The translations under genes and the position numbers were made by a program. Below are positions 8,593-18,157 of a stretch of DNA of 64,000 bases, in pieces. The DNA is from Pseudomonas asplenii. GTDB taxonomy: Bacteria; Pseudomonadota; Gammaproteobacteria; Pseudomonadales; Pseudomonadaceae. The notes beneath the pieces were generated by a model, which was given only the letters and a program-made list of their open reading frames with translations, did no database searches and had not been told where the DNA came from. The stretch spans positions 1,736,001-1,800,000 of the forward strand of contig NZ_LT629777.1 of assembly GCF_900105475.1 (NCBI RefSeq), read 5' to 3'. The first letter of the stretch is position 1, and each line of letters starts with the position of its first letter.

Positions 8593-11500
8593 TTATAAGC
8601 ACCTACTTAATTTCATATGGTTTCTATGATGTCGTGCAATGATCATCTTGGCTTCCCTTTTGCTGGCGGCCGTTTCCAAGTCTGCAATCAGCTTGTTATG
8701 GAAGTGTCTACCAGCACTGCTTCCGTGATGTGCTCCATCTGGAACAGGCCTGCCTTTTGAGTCCGTGACGTTAGTAAAGGTAATCCTCTTCGTTTCAACA
8801 ACATATTTTTTCAGCTCTTGAGCGGTAAAGCCGAGTTCCTTGGCTTTGGCCGCAAGGGAAACCGGGAACATCTCATGCATATTCCCTGATCCACGCAAGG
8901 CGGCACTTACCGACTCTTTGTTGCTGCTGATATCTTTAATAGATGCCGTATTGAACCAGTCATCAAATTTCCCATAAGCCCAGGGCGCCCATCCTAGTGG
9001 GTCTGACCAGGCCAACGGGTTCGGAGCGTATTGATAAAGATTGAAACCACCCAGCAGTCCAATCGGATCCGGTGTGGTGAACCGTCCGATGTCCGGGTCG
9101 TAAAAGCGGAACGTGTTGTAGTGCAGCCCTGTCTCCCGGTCCAGATACTGACCCTGAAACCGCAGGTTCTGCTCCTCGATGTAGTAAGGTTCGCGTACTT
9201 CCTCCAGGGTATTACCCCAGACCTTGTAGCGCGCCTGCCACAGCGTATGGCCGTCGCTTTCCGTCAGTTGTTCCGGCAGGCCGTTGATGTCGTTGTGGTA
9301 GTAGCGCACCTTCTGTAGCGCGCCCAGGCCGTCGACCCGGGCTATCGGCTCGTAACCTCCAGCATAAAGGTACAGGCTGGTCTGGCTATGGCGATGCTCC
9401 TGCAAAAGTCGCAGCCCATCCCAGGTAAAGCGCGTTTCGCCCAGGGGATAGCCGTTGCTGTCCTGCTCGGTCTTCTCGATACGCCGTCCCAATGGGTCGT
9501 AGCGCATGCGCACCACGGTCTCACGGGCGCCTTCCTGATTGTGGACTTCGATCAGCCGGTGCTCGGCGTCATAGCTGAAGCGCTGCACCCGCCGACTGCC
9601 GCTGCGTTTTTCGATCATCCGGCCGAAGGCGTCGTAGCGGTAGCGCTTGTCCTGGTAGGTCAGCAGTTTGTTATGCACCACCAACCCCGCACTGGCCGCC
9701 GGGCCGTCGAGCAGGTTGGCGGCGGCGTCGTAGGCGAAGGTCTCGTTCTGGCCCTGGACGTTGTCCTGGCTGGCGATGATCCGTCCCGTGGCGTCGTAGT
9801 GCAGCAGTTGGCGCTGGTCGCCACGGGGCTGCTGGTCGAGGCGGCCGATCAGGTTGTCGGCCGGGTCGTAGTCGAAGTGTTTCTGTACCGGGGCCGGCAG
9901 TGCCGTAGGCGGACCGGCGGGGCGGCGCAGGCGTGAGCGCAGGCGGCCGCTGCGGTCGTAGTCGCTGCGGGTGCTGAGCTGGCCCTGGGTGCGCAGGACC
10001 TCGCGGTGCAGGCGGTCGCGCTCGAAGTCGCTGATCACCTGGCCGTCGAGGTTGAGCTGATGCAGGTGGCCGCTGCCGTAATACAGGCGATTGATCCAGC
10101 GCCCGTCCGGCAGTTGCGTCTGCTGCAGGTTGCCCAGTTCGTCGTAGTGATGTTGCAGGCTGCCCGCCGCGCTCTGTTCTTCCAGCAACTGGCCGAGGGC
10201 GTCGTAGGCAAAGCCCAGGCTCTGGACCTGTCCGGCATTGTCGGTGAAGGTCACGGCGGTCAGTTGATCGACCGGGTCGTAGCTGTACTCGGTGCGGCCA
10301 TCGTCGGTGACCTTGGCGACCAGACGGCCGACTGCATCGCGTTCCAACCGGTGGACGATGGGCTTGATCGGCTCGTTCGGTACCGCTGCCAGTCCATGGC
10401 CGAACGGGGCCGGCACGTACTCCAGGCGGGTGACGTCATCCAGCCCGTCGTAGGTATAGCGCCGGGCGCTGCCGTCGAGGTCCTGCTGTTCCACCAGGCG
10501 GTCGCCGGCATCCCAGAGGAAGCGGTAGCTCTCGCCGTTCTCGTTGGTCAGCGCTTGCAGGCGGCCATAGGCGTCATAGCTGAATTGCACCTGGCGGCCG
10601 ACGGCATCGATACGCTGGCGCACCTGGCCGCGGCGGTCGTACTGGTAGGCGGTGGTATGGCCGGCCGGGTCGACATGCCCGGTCAGTTGGCCGCTGCTGT
10701 CGCGTTGATACTGTTCGACACGGCCGTCTGCCAGGGTGGTCTGCAACAGGTTGCCCTGGGCATCATGCTGGTAGGTAGTGCGTTCGCCGAGGGCATCGGT
10801 GACCACTTGCAGGTACCCGCGCCGGTCGTAACTGAAGCGGGTCGGGTAGCCGGAGCAGTCGACGTGCTCGATCAGTTGCCCGAAATTGTTCCACTGCAAG
10901 GTCTTGTGCTTGCCGCTGGCGTCGATGATCTGCACCACCTGGCCACGTGCGTCGTAGCGGTACTGGGTGACCTGGCCCAGCGGGTCGGTCTCGTGGGTGC
11001 AGTTGCCGCGCGGGTCGTAACGGTATTGCCAGTTGTGGCCGGCGCTGTCGGTTTCCACCAGTGGCAAGGCCCAATGTTCCAGCCAGACAGTCGACTCGCT
11101 GCGCCCCAGCGGGTCGAGGCTGTCGCTGAGGTTGCCGGCCTCGTCGTAGCTGTAGCGGTACTGCCCGCCCTGGGGATCGATGGCGCCGAGCAACTGGCGC
11201 TCGTCGTTCCATTCGAACTGCCAGGTCTGGCCGAGGTTGTCGGTGTATTCGGTGATCTGGTGCTGCGGGTTCCAGCGTCGCGTGCTGACCCGGCGCAGGC
11301 CATCGGTGATCCGCGTGGTGCCGTTGTCCAGGTCGTAGTCGAAGCGATATTCGTCGCCCTCGTCGGTCCAGTGACGAATCACCCGCCATTCGCGGTTGCC
11401 GACCTCGGCCCACTGGTAGAAACAGCGCAGGCCGGTGGGCAACTGGTGCTCGACCATCCGTCGCTGTGCGTCATAGGCGAAGCGGCGCTGGACCTGGCCG

Positions 11501-13038
11501 AGGGCATCGCGTACTTCGGCCAGGTCACCGCCGTGGTCGTAGGCGTAGCTGACCAGCACCTCGCGCTGGTGATCGGGATACAGGCGCTCGATCTGGGCGA
11601 TCCGTCGCGGCCATTGCGGGCTGTAGATCAGTTCCACCTGGACCTGATCGAAGGTATCGCGCAGCCGCACCAGTTTTCCCGAGTCGTCGTAGTCGAGATA
11701 GATCCGGTTGTCGTTGCGATCGCCCCACTGGCTCAGGCGCAGATGGGCAGGATTGATCAGGGTCGGCTCGAACAGACGGTACAGGCCGTCATCGCTCTCG
11801 ATCAGTAGTTGGCCGTTGCCGTGGCGGCGCACTGCCAGACCTTCGCCGGCGCTGAATACCGCGCCGCCGAGGGGGATCGAGCCCATGTCGATCCGCCGTG
11901 CCTGTTCGTCGGTGTAGATCAGCCGCTCGCCACCCTCGGGATGGGGCTCGATCTGTACACAGGTTTCATAGGGGACGCTCCAGCCGCTGCCGAGCAGGCT
12001 GTCGTGGCGCTCGTCACGGCTGTTGTAGAAACGCTGCCAGTCGATGGGCAGGATACCGGGCAGGACGAAGTCCAGTTCGTCCTCGCCGCCCAGTATCTTG
12101 GCGCCGGTGGCAGCGTGCACCGGGTTGGGGGAGCCGGCGATGGCCTGGGTCAGGGCGCCGGTGGCCTGGCTGACTACGAACGAGTTGACGCCCGAGAGCA
12201 GCATGCACGGCAGGTTGCTCATGAACTTGCCCTTGCCGCCCTTGAGCATCATCAACACCGTGATCGCCAGGCCGATGCCGGGCGTCTTGCCGCTGCGGAT
12301 CTCGCGTACCACCACCGAATTGCCGCCGATGGTCACGTTCGAGGAGACCATGCCGGAGGACACCACCTTGCCGTCGCAGGTGCTGCGGTCGCCGCTGCGC
12401 ACCGCCGGTTGGCCGTTGATGCTGACCTTTTCCGAGCCCTCGGCGAGAAACTGTTGTGGCATCGGCGAGTGTTTGGTACAGGTCACCAGATCCAGCGGCT
12501 TGGGTTGCGTGCCGGGAGCCGGGTTGGCAACCGTGGGTCGCCACATCTGGGAGAAGAACCCCTTGGCCATGTCGAGGAAGCCGGGGCCTTCCTCTTCCGC
12601 AGGCGCTTCTTCAGGTGTATTGGCGGCCTCGCTGTCGGGCACGCCGCCAGCCGGCGCCGGCGGTGGCGCGGTACCGGCGGCGCGTGCCGCGGGAATCGAG
12701 TTGGTCAGGGTATTTTTGGAGCCGGTCTGGATGGTCGCCTGCACCGTGGGCGGGAACAGCGCGTTGCCGATTCCCTCGCACATGTCGCTCAGGCCCTTGT
12801 CGGCGCCGGTCTTGCTCATGACCACGCCGACGATCACCCCGACCACCGCACCCAGTACGCAGGCGCCAAGGCCACCCGTGGCGACCGTGATGCCGGTCGC
12901 AGCGACCACCGCTGCTGTCGCCAGTGCACCGATGGCGACGTTGGCCGCCACCTCCAGCACGCCGCCGAGGATGTCGGCCATCACCGCAGTGTGTTCCAGC
13001 CCATCTCCCAGGCGGGCGGCCCAAAGCGCGTCGGACAT
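8593..13038 (-). CDS. rhs: PAAR-Rhs polymorphic toxin, T6SS effector
   Basis: A 1481-residue effector. Residues 20-75 are transmembrane segments for the Eag chaperone. A PAAR domain begins near residue 101 (QTGSKNTLTNSIPAARA), is interrupted by a Pro/Glu-rich stretch of about 50 residues, and resumes with SINGQPAVRSGDRSTC. Rhs/YD repeats (YDxxGR-type) fill about 300-1330 and should form the hollow shell that encloses the toxin. The shell ends in DPIGLLGGFNLYQYAP and NPLAWSDPLG near residue 1350, the conserved junction where Rhs proteins self-cleave. The remaining 131 residues (bases 8593-8988) are the toxin, rich in histidine (HEMFPVS, AHHGSSAGRHFHNKL, ARHHRNHM), suggesting a His-metal nuclease. 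The immunity gene follows directly. Confidence 0.93.
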   Translation of the reverse strand: MSDALWAARLGDGLEHTAVMADILGGVLEVAANVAIGALATAAVVAATGITVATGGLGACVLGAVVGVIVGVVMSKTGADKGLSDMCEGIGNALFPPTVQATIQTGSKNTLTNSIPAARAAGTAPPPAPAGGVPDSEAANTPEEAPAEEEGPGFLDMAKGFFSQMWRPTVANPAPGTQPKPLDLVTCTKHSPMPQQFLAEGSEKVSINGQPAVRSGDRSTCDGKVVSSGMVSSNVTIGGNSVVVREIRSGKTPGIGLAITVLMMLKGGKGKFMSNLPCMLLSGVNSFVVSQATGALTQAIAGSPNPVHAATGAKILGGEDELDFVLPGILPIDWQRFYNSRDERHDSLLGSGWSVPYETCVQIEPHPEGGERLIYTDEQARRIDMGSIPLGGAVFSAGEGLAVRRHGNGQLLIESDDGLYRLFEPTLINPAHLRLSQWGDRNDNRIYLDYDDSGKLVRLRDTFDQVQVELIYSPQWPRRIAQIERLYPDHQREVLVSYAYDHGGDLAEVRDALGQVQRRFAYDAQRRMVEHQLPTGLRCFYQWAEVGNREWRVIRHWTDEGDEYRFDYDLDNGTTRITDGLRRVSTRRWNPQHQITEYTDNLGQTWQFEWNDERQLLGAIDPQGGQYRYSYDEAGNLSDSLDPLGRSESTVWLEHWALPLVETDSAGHNWQYRYDPRGNCTHETDPLGQVTQYRYDARGQVVQIIDASGKHKTLQWNNFGQLIEHVDCSGYPTRFSYDRRGYLQVVTDALGERTTYQHDAQGNLLQTTLADGRVEQYQRDSSGQLTGHVDPAGHTTAYQYDRRGQVRQRIDAVGRQVQFSYDAYGRLQALTNENGESYRFLWDAGDRLVEQQDLDGSARRYTYDGLDDVTRLEYVPAPFGHGLAAVPNEPIKPIVHRLERDAVGRLVAKVTDDGRTEYSYDPVDQLTAVTFTDNAGQVQSLGFAYDALGQLLEEQSAAGSLQHHYDELGNLQQTQLPDGRWINRLYYGSGHLHQLNLDGQVISDFERDRLHREVLRTQGQLSTRSDYDRSGRLRSRLRRPAGPPTALPAPVQKHFDYDPADNLIGRLDQQPRGDQRQLLHYDATGRIIASQDNVQGQNETFAYDAAANLLDGPAASAGLVVHNKLLTYQDKRYRYDAFGRMIEKRSGSRRVQRFSYDAEHRLIEVHNQEGARETVVRMRYDPLGRRIEKTEQDSNGYPLGETRFTWDGLRLLQEHRHSQTSLYLYAGGYEPIARVDGLGALQKVRYYHNDINGLPEQLTESDGHTLWQARYKVWGNTLEEVREPYYIEEQNLRFQGQYLDRETGLHYNTFRFYDPDIGRFTTPDPIGLLGGFNLYQYAPNPLAWSDPLGWAPWAYGKFDDWFNTASIKDISSNKESVSAALRGSGNMHEMFPVSLAAKAKELGFTAQELKKYVVETKRITFTNVTDSKGRPVPDGAHHGSSAGRHFHNKLIADLETAASKREAKMIIARHHRNHMKLSRCL

Positions 13039-13041
13039 GAC

Positions 13042-13467
13042 TCAGGCCAGTGCCAGGCTGTGCTTGATCGTGGCCCAGTGGGCGGCTTCGGCATCACCCA
13101 GCGGTTGCGCCTTGACGTAGCTCAGAGCGGTCATCTTGCGCGTGCCGGGCAGGACGAAGGCCAGCTGGAACTGATAGACCTTGTCCGCGCCCTTGCTGTA
13201 CTGGCTGTGCGACTCGATGGCATCGAGGGATTGGTCCGCGCCCAGGCGTATGTCCTGGCGTGGCTGGTAGCGCAGTTCCTGAACCTGCTGTTCGAGGCGC
13301 TTGAGCTGGCTGTCGAAGTTGCTGCGCAAGTCTTCGCCGTCGCCCAGCTGGCTGCGGCTGATGATCAGCGACGTGCCCAGTTCGGGGAACTTGAGGATGT
13401 TGATCGAGGCATCGAGCAGCTCGCTGTCGGGCAACTGGAACTGGAATTCGTTGAGGCGATAGGTCAT
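13042..13467 (-). CDS. DcrB/DUF1795-family T6SS effector chaperone (EagR type)
   Basis: A 141-residue DUF1795/DcrB-fold protein starting MTYRLNEFQFQLPDSELLD, related to the chaperone at 5016-5447. In this family the protein holds the N-terminal helices of a PAAR-Rhs effector and brings it to VgrG. It lies between vgrG (16 bases upstream) and rhs (3 bases downstream), the standard vgrG-eag-rhs order. Its likely client is therefore the Rhs toxin at 8593-13038. Confidence 0.88.
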   Translation of the reverse strand: MTYRLNEFQFQLPDSELLDASINILKFPELGTSLIISRSQLGDGEDLRSNFDSQLKRLEQQVQELRYQPRQDIRLGADQSLDAIESHSQYSKGADKVYQFQLAFVLPGTRKMTALSYVKAQPLGDAEAAHWATIKHSLALA

Positions 13468-13482
13468 GGCGTGAAGTCCTTT

Positions 13483-15417
13483 TTACTTGGGCTTGGGAAA
13501 GGCCGACGCCACCTTGGCGTCGATGGTGCCTTTCACACCGTCGCCTTGCGGGGCGGCGTCGGGGCCTTTGCCATTGTTGAGGTGCAGGACGCCGCCAGTA
13601 TTGAACTGCGCGTCACCGCTGGCGTGGAAGCTGATCTGTACGCCGCACAGGTTGATCTGGCCACTGGCATTGAGTTCCAGCACGCTGGCGCCGCAGACCA
13701 GCCGCAGATTTTCGCCGACCTCGATCAGGTAGCTCTGGCTGATACTGTCGGTCTTGCTCTGGCCGACGGTGAGCACGTCCTGGTGCTGGACGATGCGCAC
13801 CCGGTTGTTGCCGATCAGCACGGTTTCGTCGCGGCCGATGCTCTTGTTGCGGTTGTGGCCCACCGAATGGCTTTCGTCGACCTCGACCACGATGTCCTGG
13901 TTGCGCTCGGCGTGGATATACAGCTGCTCGGCGCCCTTCTTGTCCTCCATGCGGATTTCGTTGAAGTTGGCTGGGCTGCCGCCCTTGCTCGACCGGCTCT
14001 TCATGCCGCTCTGGGTGGCATTGGCGGGCAGGTCGTAGGGCACCGTCTGTTCGGCGTTGTAGACCCGGCCGGTGATGATCGGCCGGTCGGGGTCGCCTTC
14101 GAGGAAGCTGACGATGACTTCCTGGCCGATTCGCGGGATCTGCATCGAGCCCCAGTTCTTGCCGGCCCAGGCCTGTGACACACGGATCCAGCAGGAGCTG
14201 TTTTCATTGGACTGGTCGTGGCGGTCCCAGTGAAAGTGCACCTTGACCCGACCGAACTGGTCGGTCCAGATCTCCTCGCCAGCGGGGCCGACCACTACTG
14301 CCGTCTGCGGGCCGCGAACGATGGGCCGGGTGGTGTTGGCCAGCGGGCGGAAACTCTGCTGGGCGTCGATGCAGGTCAGGCTGCTCTCGAACTGCGAGCC
14401 GGCGCTGCCGGTACCGGACTCCAGGCTTTCCTGGGCGATGTAGTAGCGCGCGGCGACGATCAGGTATTCGCGGTTCTGGTCCTGGCGGCCGAAGCCGGTC
14501 AGGCTGAACAGGTTGCCGGCGCCGATGCCACGGGCATTGCCGTTGAGCTGCACGCGCTCGTGCAGGCTCTGGATCGCTTCGATGCGGGTGCGCGCGTAGT
14601 GCTCGCCGTCCTGGCTCTGCACGTAGCTGCCGGGGTAGTCGTACAGCGGATAGTCGCCGGCGCTGTGTGGGCGCGGCATGGTCGAGCGCACGTCGATGCG
14701 TGCGCTGGGGCGCTGGAAGTCGTAGTCGTTGAGCTCCAGGGAGCCGGGCTGGACTTCCTGGGCCAGTTGCCAGCCGTTGAGGTGGTCGCGTTCGCGGTGC
14801 TGGCCGTCCGGTGGGTAGTAGGGAATCGACTCATAGCCGGGCGCCGGGTGGTGGGCACCGTAGGCGTCGGCCAGGACCAGCACGTGGCGGTCCTTTTCAT
14901 GGCGGAAATAGTAGTAGATGCCTTCCTGTTCCATCAGCCGGCTGACGAAGTCGAAGCTGCTTTCGCGGTACTGCACGCAGTATTCCCACTCGCGGTAGGG
15001 CTGGCTGAGCACGTCTTCGAAGTCGGAGAAACCGAGGTCGCGGAACACCTGCTTGATGATCTGCGGGATGGTCATGTGCTGGAAGATGCGACAGTCGGAG
15101 GTGCGGGTCAGCAGCCAGAGCCAGGGGCGCAGGGTCACCTGGTAGCTGGCGAACTGGCCGGTGTCGACGTTCTGGCTGCAGCGCGCGACGATGCCGTGGA
15201 AATAGCGGCTGGCCCCGCCCTGCAATTGCAGGGAGAGGCTCATGGGCTTGCCCAGCAGCTGGTTCAGGTCGAGGGCACCGTCGGTGGAGGTCAGGTGCAA
15301 TTCGTATTCGAACGGCCGCCCCAGTTCCTCGCCGCCGCCCATGTCCTTGAGCAGCAGCACATCCGGCCCGAGAGGGCTGTGGACCTGGGCCAGGCGGGTG
15401 GCTTGTGTGAATAGCAT
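13483..15417 (-). CDS. vgrG: T6SS spike protein VgrG
   Basis: A 644-residue VgrG. The N-terminal part resembles phage hub gp27 (opening MLFTQATRLAQVHSPLGPDV, then YRESSFDFVSRLMEQEGIYY near residue 155). The middle carries the gp5-type OB fold (WTDQFGRVKVHFHWDRHDQ and GDPDRPIITGRVYNAEQ). The tail is a beta-helix needle (HNRNKSIGRDETVLIGNN). The protein ends shortly after the needle without an added enzymatic domain, so it is a structural spike that would carry the PAAR effectors encoded on either side. It follows clpV by 58 bases and precedes the Rhs chaperone gene. Confidence 0.95.
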   Translation of the reverse strand: MLFTQATRLAQVHSPLGPDVLLLKDMGGGEELGRPFEYELHLTSTDGALDLNQLLGKPMSLSLQLQGGASRYFHGIVARCSQNVDTGQFASYQVTLRPWLWLLTRTSDCRIFQHMTIPQIIKQVFRDLGFSDFEDVLSQPYREWEYCVQYRESSFDFVSRLMEQEGIYYYFRHEKDRHVLVLADAYGAHHPAPGYESIPYYPPDGQHRERDHLNGWQLAQEVQPGSLELNDYDFQRPSARIDVRSTMPRPHSAGDYPLYDYPGSYVQSQDGEHYARTRIEAIQSLHERVQLNGNARGIGAGNLFSLTGFGRQDQNREYLIVAARYYIAQESLESGTGSAGSQFESSLTCIDAQQSFRPLANTTRPIVRGPQTAVVVGPAGEEIWTDQFGRVKVHFHWDRHDQSNENSSCWIRVSQAWAGKNWGSMQIPRIGQEVIVSFLEGDPDRPIITGRVYNAEQTVPYDLPANATQSGMKSRSSKGGSPANFNEIRMEDKKGAEQLYIHAERNQDIVVEVDESHSVGHNRNKSIGRDETVLIGNNRVRIVQHQDVLTVGQSKTDSISQSYLIEVGENLRLVCGASVLELNASGQINLCGVQISFHASGDAQFNTGGVLHLNNGKGPDAAPQGDGVKGTIDAKVASAFPKPK

Positions 15418-15475
15418 CGGTTATCTCTGGGCTCTGTGTGGTTCGGTCTGGCCGCAGCGCTGCGAAAGCGTCGGC

Positions 15476-18157
15476 TCAGACCTCCACGTCGCTGAACTGG
15501 TAGTGCAATTCGTTATCCCGCACGCTGATCCGCACCCCCGCCAGCGCCTTGCCTTCGAGCATGCGCGTGAGGAACTCGCGGCTCATGTCCGGCAGCAGGC
15601 TGTTGGTCAGGATTGCGTCGATCATCCGTCCGCCGCTTTCGGTTTCGGTGCAGCGCGAGACGATCAGGTCGACCACCTCGTCGTCGAAATCGAAGGCGAC
15701 CTTGTGGGTGCTTTCCACGCGCTTCTTGATGCGGCCCAACTGCAGGCGGGTGATCGCCTTGAGCATGGTGTCGCTGAGCGGGTAGTACGGAATGGTCACC
15801 AGGCGCCCCAGCAGCGCTGGCGGGAAGATCTCCAGCAGCGGCTGGCGCAGGGCCTTGGCGATATCTTCCGGGTCGGGCACGTTGGTCGCGTCCTTGCACA
15901 GGTGCGAGATCAGCTCGGTGCCGGCATTGGTGGTAAGCAGGATCAGGGTGTTCTTGAAGTCGATCACCCGGCCTTCGCCGTCTTCCATCACGCCCTTGTC
16001 GAACACCTGGAAGAAGATTTCGTGCACGTCCGGGTGGGCCTTTTCCACCTCGTCCAGCAGCACCACGCTGTAGGGCTTGCGCCGTACCGCTTCGGTCAAC
16101 ACGCCGCCTTCGCCATAGCCGACGTAGCCCGGTGGGGCGCCCTTGAGGGTCGAGACAGTGTGGGCTTCCTGGAATTCGCTCATGTTGATGGTGATGACGT
16201 TCTGCTCGCCGCCGTACATGGCTTCGGCCAGGGCCAGCGCAGTTTCGGTCTTGCCCACGCCGGAGGTGCCGGCGAGCATGAACACGCCGATCGGCTTGCT
16301 CGGGTTGTCGAGGCCGGCGCGGGAGGTCTGGATGCGCTTGGCGATCATGCGCAGGGCGTGGTCCTGGCCGATGATGCGCTTGCTCAGGTGCTGGTCGAGG
16401 TTGAGCACGGTTTCCAGCTCGTTGCGGGCCATGCGGCCGACCGGGATACCGGTCCAGTCGGCGACCACCGAGGCCACCGCCTGGTAGTCCACGGTGGGCA
16501 GGATCAGCGGGCTTTCGCCCTGCAGGGCGCTGAGGCGCTGTTGCAGGTCGATCAGTTTTTCGCGCAGGGCGTGGCCCTGTTCGCCGCTGGCATCGCTGTC
16601 CACCACGCCGGTGCTTTCACGCAGTGCGGCGCGGGTGGCGAGCAGTTCGTCGACCAGGCTCTTTTCCTCGGCCCAGCGGCTTTCCAGCTCGGCCAGGCGT
16701 TCGCGCTCAGTGCCGAGCAGGTCCTCGCTGGTGCGCTTGCGGCTGCGGGTGTCGATCCCGATGGCATGCTCGCGGGCGATGATCTGCAATTCGGTTTCCA
16801 GCGCCTCGATGCGCCGACGGCTGTCGTCGACCTCGGCTGGCACCGCGTGCAGGCTGATGGCGACGCGGGCGCAGGCGGTGTCGAGCAGGCTGACTGACTT
16901 GTCCGGCAGTTGCCGCGCCGGGATGTAGCGGTGGGACAGCTTGACCGAGGCCTCCAGGGCTTCGTCGAGGATCTGCACCTGGTGGTGCTTCTCCATGGTC
17001 GAGGCGACGCCGCGCATCATCAGCAGGGCCTTGTCTTCCGACGGCTCGGCGACCTGCACCACCTGGAAGCGGCGGGTCAGGGCCGGGTCTTTCTCGATGT
17101 GTTTCTTGTACTCGGCCCAGGTGGTCGCGGCCACCGTGCGCAGGGTGCCACGGGCCAGGGCCGGCTTGAGCAGGTTGGCCGCATCGCCGGTACCGGCGGC
17201 GCCACCGGCACCGACCAGGGTGTGGGCTTCGTCGATGAACAGGATGATCGGCTTGGGCGAGGCCTGGACATCCTCGATGACCTGACGCAGACGCTGTTCG
17301 AACTCGCCCTTCATGCTCGCGCCGGCCTGCAGCAGGCCGACGTCGAGGCTGCGCAGTTCGACATCCTTGAGCGAAGGCGGTACGTCGCCGGCGACGATGC
17401 GCAGGGCGAAGCCCTCGACCACCGCAGTCTTGCCGACCCCGGCTTCGCCAGTGAGGATCGGGTTGTTCTGGCGACGGCGCATGAGAATGTCCACCAGTTG
17501 GCGGATTTCCTCGTCACGGCCGACGATCGGGTCGAGCTTGCCGCTGCGGGCCTGCTCGGTCAGGTCGACGGTGAAGCGCTTGAGTGCTTCCTGCTTGCCC
17601 ATGGCGCTCGGCGCGATGGCACCGCTGGCTTCGCCCGGCACCGCACCGGCATTGAAGCCGTCGCTGGCGCCCAGGTTGTTTTCCGGCGAGTCGCCGACGT
17701 ACTCGTCGAAGCGCTCGCTCAAGGCCTCGGCCTTGATCTTGTCGAACTCCGATGACAGCCCCAGCAGCGCATGACGCAGACTCGGGGTCTTGAGGATGCC
17801 GAGCACCAGGTAGCCGGTACGTACCTGGCTTTCGCCGAACATCAGGCTGCCATAGACCCAGCCACGTTCCACCGCTTCCTCGACATGGGAGGACAGGTCG
17901 GTGATCGAGGTCGAACCACGCGGCAGGCGGTCGAGTGCTTCGGTCAGGTCACGGGCCAGGCGCGCCGGCTCGATATTGAACTGGCGCACCAGGCGGTGCA
18001 GGTCCGAGTCCTGCAACTGCAGCAACTGGTGGAACCAGTGGGCGAGTTCCACATACGGATTGCCCCGCAGCTTGCAGAACACCGTGGCGGCTTCGATAGC
18101 CTTGTAGGCGACGCTGTTGAGTTTGCCGAACAGCGCGGCGCGACTGATTTCACCCAT
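15476..18157 (-). CDS. clpV: T6SS sheath-recycling AAA+ ATPase ClpV/TssH
   Basis: An 893-residue Clp-type ATPase that disassembles the contracted TssB-TssC sheath. The N-terminal domain (1-160) is the sheath-binding part. The first AAA+ module has Walker A GEAGVGKT at 237-244 and Walker B FIDE at 307-310. A coiled-coil middle region spans about 440-550. The second module has Walker A GTSGVGKT at 630-637, then LLDEVEKAHPDVHEIF. Both ATP sites are intact and the length is typical. The start overlaps the tssG stop by 8 bases, so it is translated as part of the tss operon. Confidence 0.96.
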   Translation of the reverse strand: MGEISRAALFGKLNSVAYKAIEAATVFCKLRGNPYVELAHWFHQLLQLQDSDLHRLVRQFNIEPARLARDLTEALDRLPRGSTSITDLSSHVEEAVERGWVYGSLMFGESQVRTGYLVLGILKTPSLRHALLGLSSEFDKIKAEALSERFDEYVGDSPENNLGASDGFNAGAVPGEASGAIAPSAMGKQEALKRFTVDLTEQARSGKLDPIVGRDEEIRQLVDILMRRRQNNPILTGEAGVGKTAVVEGFALRIVAGDVPPSLKDVELRSLDVGLLQAGASMKGEFEQRLRQVIEDVQASPKPIILFIDEAHTLVGAGGAAGTGDAANLLKPALARGTLRTVAATTWAEYKKHIEKDPALTRRFQVVQVAEPSEDKALLMMRGVASTMEKHHQVQILDEALEASVKLSHRYIPARQLPDKSVSLLDTACARVAISLHAVPAEVDDSRRRIEALETELQIIAREHAIGIDTRSRKRTSEDLLGTERERLAELESRWAEEKSLVDELLATRAALRESTGVVDSDASGEQGHALREKLIDLQQRLSALQGESPLILPTVDYQAVASVVADWTGIPVGRMARNELETVLNLDQHLSKRIIGQDHALRMIAKRIQTSRAGLDNPSKPIGVFMLAGTSGVGKTETALALAEAMYGGEQNVITINMSEFQEAHTVSTLKGAPPGYVGYGEGGVLTEAVRRKPYSVVLLDEVEKAHPDVHEIFFQVFDKGVMEDGEGRVIDFKNTLILLTTNAGTELISHLCKDATNVPDPEDIAKALRQPLLEIFPPALLGRLVTIPYYPLSDTMLKAITRLQLGRIKKRVESTHKVAFDFDDEVVDLIVSRCTETESGGRMIDAILTNSLLPDMSREFLTRMLEGKALAGVRISVRDNELHYQFSDVEV

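Noticed and set aside
9000..12000. Tandem DNA repeats or a CRISPR array in rhs.
   Set aside because: The periodicity is protein-level YD repeats; the DNA copies diverge and have no fixed spacers.
9342..14178. Long open frames on the plus strand opposite rhs and vgrG, up to 789 codons.
   Set aside because: They are antisense to strongly supported genes, have no recognisable domains and show the low-complexity composition typical of shadow frames in G+C-rich DNA.
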